64,000 nucleotides of DNA. It comes from Streptomyces thinghirensis. GTDB lineage: Bacteria; Actinomycetota; Actinomycetia; Streptomycetales; Streptomycetaceae. The stretch's first letter is position 1; each line of letters begins with the position of its first letter. The notes beneath the pieces were generated by a model, which did not search any database, had not been told where the DNA came from, and saw only the letters and a program-made list of their open reading frames with translations. The translations under genes and the position numbers were made by a program. This document shows positions 52,882-62,289 of this stretch, one piece after another. The stretch is from positions 1 through 64,000 of the forward strand of contig JAKFGP010000054.1 of assembly GCA_021502835.1 (NCBI GenBank), in the 5' to 3' direction.

Positions 52882-53745
52882 TCAACCGCTCAGTGAATCC
52901 GCCAGCTGGGAAGCCAGATTCCGCGCCATGTCCTGCATTTCTAGCTGTCCGGCACGACTCCGAGAGTCGCCGACTGCTCCGCGTACTCGATGGTCACCAC
53001 GACGTTCGACGTGCGGAACGCCACAGTCACCGTGCGCCGCTTCGCCGTCGGAACCGGAGCTGCTCAGCTCGTCGTCCACGAACGCCTCGTCACCCAGATC
53101 GTCCAGGAGCCGGGGCTGGAGCTCGCCGGGCGTGGCACCGGCCGACGCGCTCGACGAGGGGGCGGTGGACGACGCGGGAGCGGAGGCCGGGGGCGGAGGG
53201 CGTGCCGGGACGGTGCGGTGGCGGACGGCGACCCGGACTCCCGGTGCGGAACCGGACGCGGACTCCGAACCCGATTCCGACTCCGAGACGGTCGGTTCGG
53301 GGAGGTCGGCCGACTCCACCTGCTGGGCGAAGAGCGCTCGGCCTCGCTGTCGTCGCTCACGGAGTTGTCGTACGACACCACCCGCTCGAAGTCCACGAAG
53401 AGGTGGTTGGTGGCGTCCGCCGAATCCACCTTCCAACGGCAGCCGACCTTGCGGTCGGTGTCGTACCGCGAGCGTCGCCTCGCCCGCGTACGCCTTCTTC
53501 CGCTGCTCCTCGTCCGCGATCTCCTCGAGGCCGGGCAGCAGCGAGCCGAGCGCCTTGTCGCCGACCGCGCCGCACGGCTCCGGGAGGGTGCGGTACTTGC
53601 CGGGCTCGGCCGCCTCGGTCGCGACGCCGGGCTGTCCCGGGTTCGAGTCGTCCGCCGTGGCGCCGTCGCCCGAGCCGCCGGTGCAGCCGGCCAGCAGCGC
53701 CGCCAGGAGGGCGGCGACGCCGGGTACGTAGGCCTTCCGCTGCAC
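52882..53745 (-). CDS. DUF3558-like lipoprotein (paralogue B)
   Basis: About 287 residues. MQRKAYVPGVAALLAALLAG then C: lipobox LLAGC near residue 21. The domain shares the layout of its downstream neighbour: YRTLPEPCGAVGDKALGSLL, KVGCRWKVDSADATNHLFVD, FERVVSYDNSVSDDSEAERL, then a Ser/Pro linker and a C-terminal strand (NVVVTIEY-like) ending MARNLASQLADSLSG. GTG start at 53745. With paralogue A it forms a tandem pair on the minus strand. Frame breaks near 52975, 53060, 53340 and 53460. Confidence 0.74.
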   Translation of the reverse strand: MQRKAYVPGVAALLAALLAGCTGGSGDGATADDSNPGQPGVATEAAEPGKYRTLPEPCGAVGDKALGSLLPGLEEIADEEQRKKAYAGEATLAVRHRPQGRLPLEGGFGGRHQPPLRGLRAGGVVRQLRERRQRGRALFAQQVESADLPEPTVSESESGSESASGSAPGVRVAVRHRTVPARPPPPASAPASSTAPSSSASAGATPGELQPRLLDDLGDEAFVDDELSSSGSDGEAAHGDCGVPHVERRGDHRVRGAVGDSRSRAGQLEMQDMARNLASQLADSLSG

Positions 53746-53946
53746 GGTGCGGCTCCTCTCGCCGGTGTGGCTGTGGTCGGTACCCAGTGTCCCCGCTGGT
53801 TAATCGCTTGCCGCACGGGGGCGTCCCCTGCAGACAATGTGTATCGCACGCGCTGCCGTGAACGCCGGTCGGTTGTCCCTTTGGCTGTCCTTGGCGCCGG
53901 TTTGCGCTTTGAGACTTCTGTTGTTTTCCGGGGGAATGAGGACGAT

Positions 53947-55142
53947 ATGTCGTACGTGGAGATGCCGAGCGCGAAGGTACCGATCCGGATGTGGGCCGAC
54001 CCGGCGACGGTCGAGGAGGGCGCGCTCCAGCAGCTGCGCAACGTCGCGACCCTGCCGTGGATCAAAGGGCCTGGCCGTCATGCCGGACGTGCACTACGGC
54101 AAGGGCGCGACGGTCGGGTCCGTGATCGCGATGCGGGGTGCCGTGTGCCCGGCCGCGGTGGGGGTCGACATCGGCTGCGGAATGTCGGCGGTGAAGACGT
54201 CCCTGACGGCGAACGACCTGCCGGGCGACCTGTCACAGGCTGCGCTCGAAGATCGAGCAGGCGATTCCGGTGGGGCGGGGGATGCATGACGGTCCCGTCG
54301 AGCCGGGGCGGTTCCACGGGCTGGCGACGGCGGGGTGGGACGACTTCTGGGGGCGGTTCGACGGGGTGGCGGAGGCGGTTCGGTTCCGTCACGAGCGGGC
54401 CGGGAAGCAGATGGGGACGCTCGGAAGCGGCAACCACTTTGTCGAGGTATGCACGGATACAACCGGTTCTGTGTGGCTCATGCTCCACTCCGGTTCCCGC
54501 AACATCGGCAAGGAACTTGCCGAGCATCACATCGGCATCGCCCAGAAGCTCCCGCACAACCAGGGCCTGATCGACCGCGACCTCGCGGTGTTCGTCGCCG
54601 ACACCCCGCAGATGGCGGCGTACCGCAACGACCTGTTCTGGGCGCAGGAGTACGCCAAGTACAACCGCACCATCATGATGGCGCTCCTGAAGGACGTGGT
54701 CCGCAAGGAGTTCAAGAAGGCCAGGCCGGTCTTCGAGCCGGAGATCAGCGCACACCACAACTACGTCGCCGAGGAGCGGTACGACGGTGTGGACCTGCTG
54801 GTGACCCGCAAGGGCGCGATCCGCGCGGGTTCCGGGGACTACGGGATCATCCCCGGTTCCATGGGCACGGGTTCGTACATCGTCAAGGGCCTCGGAAACG
54901 CGAAGTCCTTCAACTCCGCCTCCCACGGCGCCGGTCGGCGCATGAGCCGGAACGCGGCCAAGCGGCGCTTCTCGACCAAGGACCTGGAGGAGCAGACACG
55001 GGGCGTGGAGTGCCGCAAGGACTCGGGCGTCGTGGACGAGATCCCGGGCGCCTACAAGCCGATCGAGCAGGTCATCGACCAGCAGCGCGACCTCGTCGAG
55101 GTCGTGGCCAAGCTGAAGCAGGTCGTCTGCGTGAAGGGCTGA
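53947..55142 (+). CDS. rtcB: RtcB, RNA-splicing ligase
   Basis: Joins RNA 2',3'-cyclic phosphate or 3'-phosphate ends to 5'-OH ends with GTP and Mn2+. About 397 residues. AVMPDVHYGKGATVGSVIAM (metal Asp and His), AAVGVDIGCGMSAVKTSLTA (metal Cys), LGSGNHFVEVCTD (Asn/His), FEPEISAHHNYVAEERYDG (His), GSGDYGIIPGSMGTGSYIVK, and the guanylylated histidine in NSASHGAGRRMSRNAAKRRF. Ends LKQVVCVKG. ATG 53947. Frame breaks near 54070 and 54240. No RNA-end cyclase or Archease neighbour is visible. Confidence 0.95.
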
Positions 55143-55163
55143 CGCCGGGGACGCCGTCCCGCG

Positions 55164-55941
55164 TCAGCCCTCCCGGTGGACCTTCGTGTTCGATGCCTGG
55201 GCGCGGGGGCGGACGACCAGGAGGTCGATGTTGACGTGGGCGGGGCGGGTGACCGCCCACGTGATGGTGTCGGCGACGTCGTCGGCGGACAGGGGGTCGG
55301 TCACGCCCTGGTAGACCCTGGCGGCCTTGTCCTGGTCGCCGCCGAAGCGGGTCAGGGCGAACTCGTCGGTCTTGACCATGCCCGGCGCGATCTCGACGAC
55401 GCGGACCGGGCGGCCGACGATCTCCAGGCGGAGGGTCTCGGTGAGGACGTGTTCGGCGTGCTTGGCGGCGACGTAGCCCCCGCCGCCCTCGTAGGTGGCG
55501 AAGCCCGCGGTCGAGGAGACGACGACGATCGTGCCGTCGCCGCTCGCCTCCAGCAGGGAGCAGGGCCTGGGTGAGGTTGAGGGTGCCGAGGACGTTCGTC
55601 TCGTACATGCGGCGCCAGTCGTCCCGGGTCGCCGGTGGCCACCGGGTCGGCGCCGAGCGCGCCGCCCGCGTTGTTGACGAGGACGCCGACCGCCTTGAAC
55701 GCGGTCGCGAACTCGTCGACCGCCTCGCGGTCGGTGACGTCCAGGGGTACGCCGTCGCCTTGTGGCCGGCCGCCTGGATCTCCTCCGCCAGCGCCTCGAC
55801 GCGGTCCTTGCGGCGGGCGGTGAGGACGACGCGGTAGCCGGCGCGGCGAGCTGCCGGGCCGTGGCGGCGCCGATGCCGCTGCTCGCACCGGTGACGACGG
55901 CGATGCGGGGAGGCGGCGGACGGGGCGGCTGCGGGGGCCAT
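55164..55941 (-). CDS. SDR family NADP-dependent oxidoreductase
   Basis: About 258 residues. Classical short-chain dehydrogenase: GYRVVLTARRKDRVEALAEE, VGVLVNNAGGALGADPVATG (NNAG), MYETNVLGTLNLTQALLPA, DGTIVVVSSTAGFATYEGGG then GYVAAKHAEHVLTETLRLEI (catalytic Tyr-x3-Lys), VRVVEIAPGMVKTDEFAL. The N-terminal TGASSGIG loop lies in a broken stretch (55855-55920). It resembles the YdfG serine/3-hydroxy acid dehydrogenase group; substrate open. Convergent with rtcB. Confidence 0.87.
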
Positions 55942-56003
55942 GGGCTGCTCCTTGGTCGGTGTTACCGGTCCTGGTCGGTGTTACCGGTCGCCGCCCAGCG
56001 TAG

Positions 56004-56342
56004 TCAGCCGCCGTTGCGCGGTGCCCACATGATCACGGCCATCCCGGCCAGGCAGACCAGCGCGCCGGTCACGTCCCAGCGGTCGGGGCGGTAGCCGTCG
56101 GCGACCATGCCCCACAGGATCGAGCCGGCCACGAAGATCCCGCCGTACGCGGCGAGGATGCGGCCGAAGTGGGCGTCGGGCTGGAAGGTGGCGACGAAGC
56201 CGTACGCGCCGAGGGCGAGGACGCCACCGGTGGCCCAGAGCCAGCCGCGCTGTTCGCGTACGCCCTGCCAGACCAGCCAGGCGCCGCCGATCTCGAAGAG
56301 GGCGGCGACGACGAAGAGGGCGGCGGAGCGGAGCACGAGCAT
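56004..56342 (-). CDS. YnfA/UPF0060 small membrane protein
   Basis: 112 residues from ATG 56342: [80 protein letters not shown], and [20 protein letters not shown]. Four helices of the UPF0060 group, related in form to small multidrug-resistance transporters. No stop separates it from the upstream AraC-type reading frame, so the two are readable as one protein of about 405 residues. Confidence 0.88.
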   Translation of the reverse strand: MLVLRSAALFVVAALFEIGGAWLVWQGVREQRGWLWATGGVLALGAYGFVATFQPDAHFGRILAAYGGIFVAGSILWGMVADGYRPDRWDVTGALVCLAGMAVIMWAPRNGG

Positions 56343-57221
56343 GACGGTCAGCTTCCGCACCCCTCTGTCCGGAGCTTCGGAGCCGGCCGGTTCCGTCTCC
56401 GCCGTCTCCGCCGTCTCCGCCGTGTACGCCGTCGGCGGTACCCCCACCGTCGCCCTGAAGTCCCGCACCAGATGGGCCTGGTCGGCATAGCCGAGTTCGG
56501 CGGCGAGTGCGGCCCAGTCGATGTCGGTGCGGGTGCCGGCGCGTTCCAGGGCTTCGTGGATGCGGTACCGGAGGACGACCCACTTCGGGCTGACGCCGAC
56601 ATGTGCCGCGAAGAGCCGCTGCAGGGCCCGCACCGACATGCCTTGCGCCCGGGCGAAGTCACCGACGTGGCGCACCGTGCGGTCGGAGCGGATGCGGTCG
56701 ACGAGGCCCACGGCGTGGTCGGCCTGCGGGTCCGGGGCGCAGGGCAGGCTGAGCAGGAAGGCGTCCAGGGCGGCCACGCGGTCACGGTCATCGGCGGGGG
56801 TGGTGACGGCGTGGGCCGTGGCGTCCGTCACCTGGGGGAACACCTCCCGGGCGGGCAGGGCGCGCCCCGTCCATCGGGACACCGGCGTCCGGGAGGTGTA
56901 CGGCCGGAAGCCTCCGGGCCGGAATTTCGCCCCGCAGACCCGGCCCCGTCCGGTCAGCTTCCGCGTGTACAGGCCGAGGGCGACCCCGGTGACCTCGGCG
57001 TAGGGCGGGCCGTCGTCCTCGTCCCACTGGAAGGTGAGGTTGACGCAGGGGTGCGGTACGACGTGGGAGGCGTAGGGGGTGGGCAGGTCCCAGTCGATGA
57101 GCCAGTACCACTCGACGTACCGGCGCAGCGGCTCGGCGGGCTCGTGCCGGCGGAATCGCACGCGGTGGAGCAGCGTGCCCGGGTCGACGATCCGCGGGTG
57201 TCGTGGCGGGGGTGCCTCCAT
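56343..57221 (-). CDS. AraC-family transcriptional regulator
   Basis: About 290 residues. The N-terminal effector domain ([53 protein letters not shown]) is of the DUF6597 type. The C-terminal double HTH is [40 protein letters not shown] and [20 protein letters not shown] plus [11 protein letters not shown] 57221 is the first methionine before the conserved domain. A tail of AET repeats follows, then the frame continues into YnfA without a stop. A TGA in a neighbouring frame (56348-56350) may be the natural stop if a base is missing in the repeat near 56400-56430. Confidence 0.85.
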
Positions 57222-57300
57222 GCCCGGATCGTACGTCGCGTCTCCCCGGGTGTCGCGTTTCTTCAAGAAGGGCGGCCCCGGACGTCCCTACGGTCGGGGC

Positions 57301-57953
57301 ATGGACGCGAACGGTGTGAAGGCGTACGGCGTCGGTGAGCTGCTGGCCATGGCGCGTGAGCGGGCGGTCCCGGTGGTGCAGGGGCGTTCGGAGGCGGCGC
57401 TGGCCGCTCCCACGCCCTGCGCCGAGTACGACGATGAAGGCGCTGGTCGATCACCTTTTCCAGGTGATCGTGCAGTTCCAGCGGCTGGCCCGGAAGGAGG
57501 CGGCGGACTTCGGTGAGACTCCGGACCGGGTCGCCGGGAGCCCCGAGTGGCGTGAGCGGCTGCTGGACGAGGCGGACCGGCTGGTGGCGGCCTGGTCGGC
57601 GCCCGGTGCCGAGGAGGGGACGACCGGCGCGATGAACATGCCCGCGCGGCTGGTCGGCTCGATGGCGCTGCTCGATCTGACCGTGCACGTGTGGGATCTG
57701 GCGCGGGCGACGGGCCGGGGAGTACCCGGGTGCCGACGAGGCGGTCGTGGCGGAGCTGGCGGGCGCGGTGGCGGAGCTGGCGCCGACGGCCAGGGAGATG
57801 GGCATGTTCGGGGCGCCGGTCACGGTGGCCGAGGGGGCGTCGGAGTTCGAGCGGCTGCTCGCCACGGACGGGGAGGGATCCGTACTGGCGGTGGGGGCCC
57901 CGTACTGGTGGTGGGGATCCGTCACTGGCGGTGGGGGCCCGCAGGAGGAATAG
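57301..57953 (+). CDS. TIGR03086-type metal-binding (DinB/maleylpyruvate isomerase-like) protein
   Basis: About 217 residues. A four-helix DinB-like fold: RSEAALAAPTPCAEYD, KALVDHLFQVIVQFQRLARK (first His), SPEWRERLLDEADRLVAAWS, MALLDLTVHVWDLARATG (conserved D-x-x-x-H-x-W-D-L metal motif). Many homologues act as mycothiol-dependent enzymes or are of unknown role. ATG 57301. The 3' end is uncertain because the last 70 bases consist of an imperfect repeat; the natural end may be the TGRDPYW-like sequence near 57885. Breaks near 57430, 57720. Confidence 0.8.
57876..57940 (+). repeat. Imperfect direct repeat at the end of the DinB-like gene
   Basis: GGATCCGTACTGGCGGTGG (57876-57894) plus GGGCCC recurs at 57915-57940 with one extra base (GGATCCGTCACTGGCGGTGG). 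A partial third copy lies between them (CGTACTGGTGGTGG). Copy units of 25-26 bases. Confidence 0.65.
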
Positions 57954-57979
57954 TCCCTGGTCGCTCTCCGTTCTCCGAG

Positions 57980-57997
57980 TATAGTTGAAGCGTCAAC
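57980..57997 (+). promoter_or_regulatory. Promoter -10 element with overlapping palindrome
   Basis: TATAGT (57980-57985) overlaps GTTGA-AGCG-TCAAC (57984-57997), a perfect 5-base-arm inverted repeat. It lies about 22 bases before the luciferase-like gene start. A repressor bound here would block RNA polymerase; the binder is not identifiable. Confidence 0.5.
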
Positions 57998-58018
57998 AAC
58001 TCGGAGGTTGAGCCGACC

Positions 58019-59121
58019 ATGCAGTTCGGCATCTTCACCGTCGGCGACGTCACGCCGGACCCGACCACGGGCCGCACGCCGACCGAGCGTGAGCGGATCA
58101 AGGCCATGGTCGCCATCGCGCTGAAGGCCGAGGAGGTCGGCCTCGACGTCTTCGCGACCGGCGAGCACCACAACCCCGCCGCTTCGTGCCGTCGTCGCCG
58201 ACCACCATGCTCGGCTACATCGCCGCACGCACCGAGCGGCTGGTCCTCTCCACCTCCACCACCCTCATCACCACCAACGACCCGGTGAAGATCGCCGAGG
58301 ACTTCGCGATGCTCCAGCACCTGGCCGACGGCCGGGTGGACCTGATGATGGGGCGCGGCAACACCGGCCCGGTCTATCCGCGGTTCGGCAAGGACATCCG
58401 CGAGGGCATCAACCTCGCCGTCGAGAACTACGCCCTGCTGCACCGCCTGTGGCGCGAGGACGTCGTGAACTGGGAGGGGAAGTTCCGTACGCCCCTGCAA
58501 GGGGTTCACGTCCACGCCCCGGCCGCTGGACGGGGTCGCGCCGTTCGTCTGGCACGGGTCCATCCGGTCGCCGGAGATCGCCGAGCAGGCGGCCTACTAC
58601 GGCGACGGCTTCTTCCACAACAACATCTTCTGGCCCCGCCGACCACACCAAGCGCATGGTCGAGCTCTACCGGGCCCGCTACGCCCACTACGGGCACGGC
58701 ACCCCCGAGCAGGCGATCGTCGGCCTCGGCGGGCAGGTGTTCATGCGGCGGAACAGCCAGGACGCGGTGCGCGAGTTCGGCCCTACTTCGACGTCGCGCC
58801 GGTCTACGGGCACGGGCCGTCGCTGGAGGACTTCACCGAGCAGACGCCGCTCACCGTCGGCTCGCCGCAGCAGGTGATCGAGAAGACGCTGGCCTTCCGC
58901 GAGTACGCCGGTGACTACCAGCGCCAGCTGTTCCTGATGGACCACGCGGGCTGCCCCTGAAGACCGTGCTGGAGCAGCTCGACCTGCTCGGTGAGGAGGT
59001 CGTGCCGGTGCTGCGCGAGGAGTTCGCCAAGGACCGCCCGGCGAACGTGCCGGACGCGCCGACGCACGCGTCCCTGCTGGCCACCCGCAAGAACACGGCC
59101 GAGGAAGGAGTACGGGCATGA
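58019..59121 (+). CDS. FMN-dependent luciferase-like monooxygenase (CE1758 type)
   Basis: About 367 residues. Bacterial luciferase-like TIM barrel: MQFGIFTVGDVTPDPTTGRT, ALKAEEVGLDVFATGEHHNP, RLVLSTSTTLITTNDPVKIA, EDFAMLQHLADGRVDLMMGR, NTGPVYPRFGKDIREGINLA, FVWHGSIRSPEIAEQAAYYG, DGFFHNNIFWPADHTKRMVE and RNSQDAVREF. Two-component monooxygenase that takes reduced FMN from a partner reductase; that partner is the next gene, overlapping ATGA. Substrate unknown. ATG 58019 with CGGAGG. Frame breaks near 58180, 58500, 58635, 58780 and 58955. Confidence 0.88.
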
Positions 59122-59783
59122 GTACGGGCATGAGGCTCGTCGTCGTCTCCGCGGGGCTGGGCGTCCCGTCGTCCACCCGGCTGCTGGCCGACCGGCTGGC
59201 CGCCGCAACCGTCGGCCGGGCGCCGGCGGAGGTCCAGGTGGTCGAGGTGCGCGACCTCGCCGTGGAGATCAGCGCACACCTTCACCAGCGGGTTCCCGGG
59301 CCGGAATCTCGCCGCCGCCTTCGACGCGGTGGCGGCGGCCGGCCGGCCTGATCGTCGTCACGCCGGTGTTCTCGGCCTCGTACAGCGGGCTGTTCAAGTC
59401 GTTCTTCGACGCGCTGAGCGTGACCGACGAGGACGCCCTCGCCGGGAAGCCCGTGCTGATCGGCGCGACCGGTGGCACGGCCCGGCACTCCTGGTCCTGG
59501 ACCACGCCCTGCGTCCCCTCTTCGCCCACCTCAAGGCCGTCGTCGTCCCGACGGGCGTCTACGCCACCTCCGGAGGACTGGGGCGCCGAGGGTCTGGACG
59601 GGCGGATCGAGCGGGCGGCGGGGGGAGCTGGCGGGGCTGATGGCCGGGTTGTCGGGCGCACTGTCGGGCGGGCTGTCGGGCGAACTGTCGGCGGCCCCGG
59701 AACCGGCCGGGAAGCCGGCGGGCGACGCCTTCGAGATCGTGCCCTTCGAGGAGCGGCTCGCCGCCCTACGGCCCGCCGGGTGA
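59118..59783 (+). CDS. NADPH-dependent FMN reductase (CE1759 type)
   Basis: About 221 residues, flavodoxin fold. [85 protein letters not shown] and [19 protein letters not shown] Gly/Ala/Ser-rich insert with repeats of [13 protein letters not shown] precedes the end [17 protein letters not shown]. It supplies reduced FMN to the coupled monooxygenase. The ATG at 59118 overlaps the previous stop; a second ATG four codons on is possible. Frame breaks near 59280, 59335, 59490 and 59570. Confidence 0.88.
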
Positions 59784-59842
59784 GATCTCGGTAAAGCCCG
59801 GCCGTCCGGTCACCGGGCCCCTGGCCTTGGCAGACTGGACGC

Positions 59843-60625
59843 GTGCCCCGGACTGTTCTGCTCGCCGAAGACGACCGCGCGATCCGGCACGCCCTGGAGC
59901 GCGCCCTCACCCTGGAGGGCTACCGGGTCACGCGGTCGCCGACGGCACCGAGGCGCTGGCGCGGGCCCACAGCGACCGGCCGGACGTGCTGGTGCTGGAC
60001 GTGATGATGCCGGGTATCGACGGCCTCCAGGTCTGCCGGGAGCTGCGCGCCGAGGGCGATGCCACGCCGATCCTGATGCTGACGGCGCTGGTGGAGACCG
60101 CCGACCGGATCGCGGGCCTGGACGCGGGCGCCGACGACTACGTGGTGAAGCCCTTCGACGTGGAGGAGGTCTTCGCCCGCCTGCGCGCCCTTGCTGCGCC
60201 GCACCGACCGTGAGGAGACGGGCACTCCGAACGCCTCCGGCTCCTCCCGCCACCTCCTCCTCCGGCTCCTCCGCCACCTCCTCCTCCGCCGCGGCCGACG
60301 CGCGCGCGGGGAGCCGGACCCCGCCCGCTGCCTGGAGGCGGCCGGGCTGCGCATGGACCCGCGGGCCCGCCGTGCCTGGCGGGGCGGGCGCGAGCTGGAG
60401 CTGACCCGTACCGAGTTCGAGCTGCTGGAGCTGCTGGTCCGCAACGTCGGCATCGTGCTCGACCACTCCACGATCTACGACCGTATCTGGGGCTACGACT
60501 TCGGTCCCGGCTCCAAGAACCTCGCCGTCTATGTCGGCTACCTGCGCCGCAAGCTCGACCAGCCGGGCGCGCCGCAGCTGATCCAGACCGTGCGCGGCGT
60601 GGGTTACGTGCTGCGGGAGGACTGA
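59843..60625 (+). CDS. OmpR-family response regulator
   Basis: About 260 residues. Receiver: [20 protein letters not shown], phosphoacceptor Asp in [20 protein letters not shown], Thr in [20 protein letters not shown], Lys in [21 protein letters not shown] Ser/Ala-rich linker with a 24-base tandem repeat follows, then the winged helix: [68 protein letters not shown] start at 59843. It abuts the histidine kinase gene. Breaks near 59930 and 60190-60300. Confidence 0.92.
60234..60282 (+). repeat. Tandem repeat in the response-regulator linker
   Basis: Two adjacent copies of a CCTCCGGCTCCTCCGCCACC plus TCCT unit (60234-60258, 25 bases; 60259-60282, 24 bases). In frame it would encode SGSSATSS twice. 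The single extra C in copy one shifts the frame and is probably an error. Confidence 0.75.
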
Positions 60626-62058
60626 GTGGGCCCCTCCCCGCTCGGGCGCCGGCCCCGGCTGCTGTCGCTGCGGACGACGTTCGCGGTGTCCTTCGCGACG
60701 GTCACCGCCGTGGTCACGGTCCTCGTCGGCGTGCTGTCGTACAACTGCCGCGGCCCGGCTGGTCCGGGTGGACCAGGAGTCCGTCTTCGCGCAGGTCGTG
60801 CAGGACCTGCGGGCCGGGTGCGCGAGCGGCGGTTGTCGCCCGGTGACTTCTCCTCCTCCGCGCCCGGCCACGACATCGTACGACCGGCCCGTACGGACGT
60901 GCGGGTGCTCGGGCCGGACGGCAAGGTGTCCGACCCGGCCGGTCCGCCGCTGCCGGTCACCGACGCCGACCGGCGGACCGCGCACGCCGCCGTGGCCGGG
61001 CGCACGGTCCAGCACGAGGACGTCGGGGTCGGGCGCGACGTCTTCCGGGTCGCGACCGTGTCGCTGGGCGGTGGCCGGGGCGCGGTGCAGGTGGCGCAGG
61101 AGTTCAGCGACACCGAGGACCTGCTGCGGGCGCTGCAGCGGCGGACGCTGCTGCTGATGGCCGCGGTGGTGACGGCCGCCGGGCTGTTCGGCTGGTGGCT
61201 GGCGCGGCGCATGACCCGGCGGCTGGTGCTCCTGACCTCCGCCGCCGAGGACGTGGCCCGCACCCGTCGGCTGGGCGTCCAGGTGCCGGTCACCGGGCCC
61301 GACGAGGTGGGCCGCCTCGGCCGCGCCATCGACCTGATGCTGGTCCGCCTCGCCCAGTCGGAGGAGGACCAGCGGCGCCTGGTCCAGGACGCGGGGCACG
61401 AGCTGCGTACGCCGCTCACCTCACTGCGGACCAACATCTCGCTCCTGCGCCGGATCGACGAGCTGCCGTCCGGCGCCCGCCAGGAACTGGTCGCGGATCT
61501 GGGCCAGGAGGCCCGCGAGCTGACCGACCTGGTCAACGAACTGGTCGAGCTGGCGGCCGGGCAGTCCGCCGGGGAGGCCCCCGCAGCGGGTCGACCTGGC
61601 GCGGGTCGCACGCGACGTGGCGAGCCTGGCCCGGCGCCGCACCGGGCGGGAGATCGGCGTGAGCGTCCGCGGTGAGACGGTGACGGAAGGCCGGCCCGCG
61701 ATGCTGACCCGTGCGCTGTCCAACCTGGTGGAGAACGCCGCGAAGTTCGACCCGGGCGGCACCGGGCCCATCGAGGTCGCCGTCGCCGGGCCCGCCCTGG
61801 AGGGCCCGGTCCGCGTCGAGGTCCGCGACGCGGTCCGGGCATCGCCGAAGCCGACCTGACCCGGGTCTTCGACCGCTTCTTCCGCACCGCCGACGCCCGT
61901 TCGCGGCCCGGTTCCGGCCTCGGCCTGTCCATCGTGCGGGAGGTGGCGCTGGCGCACGGGGAGCGCCGTTCGCCTTCCGGCGGGACGGGGGCGGGTCGGT
62001 GATCGGGTTCACGGTGAGTGGAGGGGGTGCGGAGGAGGGGGACGACGGGCGGGCGTGA
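60626..62058 (+). CDS. Sensor histidine kinase
   Basis: About 477 residues. First membrane segment [20 protein letters not shown]. Extracytoplasmic domain of about 115 residues ([56 protein letters not shown]). Second membrane segment [24 protein letters not shown], then phosphoacceptor His in [21 protein letters not shown] box [16 protein letters not shown] boxes [20 protein letters not shown] and [19 protein letters not shown] 60626 directly follows the regulator stop. The stimulus is unknown. Frame breaks near 60755, 60830, 61580, 61840 and 61965. Confidence 0.92.
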
Positions 62059-62273
62059 GGGGCGGGGCGTACGGGACGGGCGTACGGGACGGTGACGGGC
62101 GTACGTGACGACGGGGCCTACGTGGTGGTGACGGCGTGCGTGACGGCGACGGGCGGGCGTGACGTCCCGTCGGGCCCGTGACGGGAGCCGGAAGCGGGCC
62201 GGAAGCGGTTCGGAAGCGGTGTGCGGCTGGCATCGGAAGCAGGGCCGCTGATGCCCTGGAGCGCATGACGACG
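62059..62273. repeat. Low-complexity repeats between convergent genes
   Basis: Irregular iterations of GACGGGCGTAC and GTGACGRCG-like units (62045-62165), then three spaced GGAAGCGG-type units near 62188-62222. No gene is visible. It may be an eroded tandem array acting as a transcription barrier. Confidence 0.5.
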
Positions 62274-62289
62274 TCACCAGCGGCCCTGC
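62239..62289. terminator. Inverted repeat around the SARP-Macro stop
   Basis: GCAGGGCCGCTG (62239-62250) and CAGCGGCCCTGC (62278-62289) are perfect 12-base arms separated by 27 bases that include the minus-strand stop. Possible terminator or mRNA 3' stem for the minus-strand gene. Confidence 0.5.
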
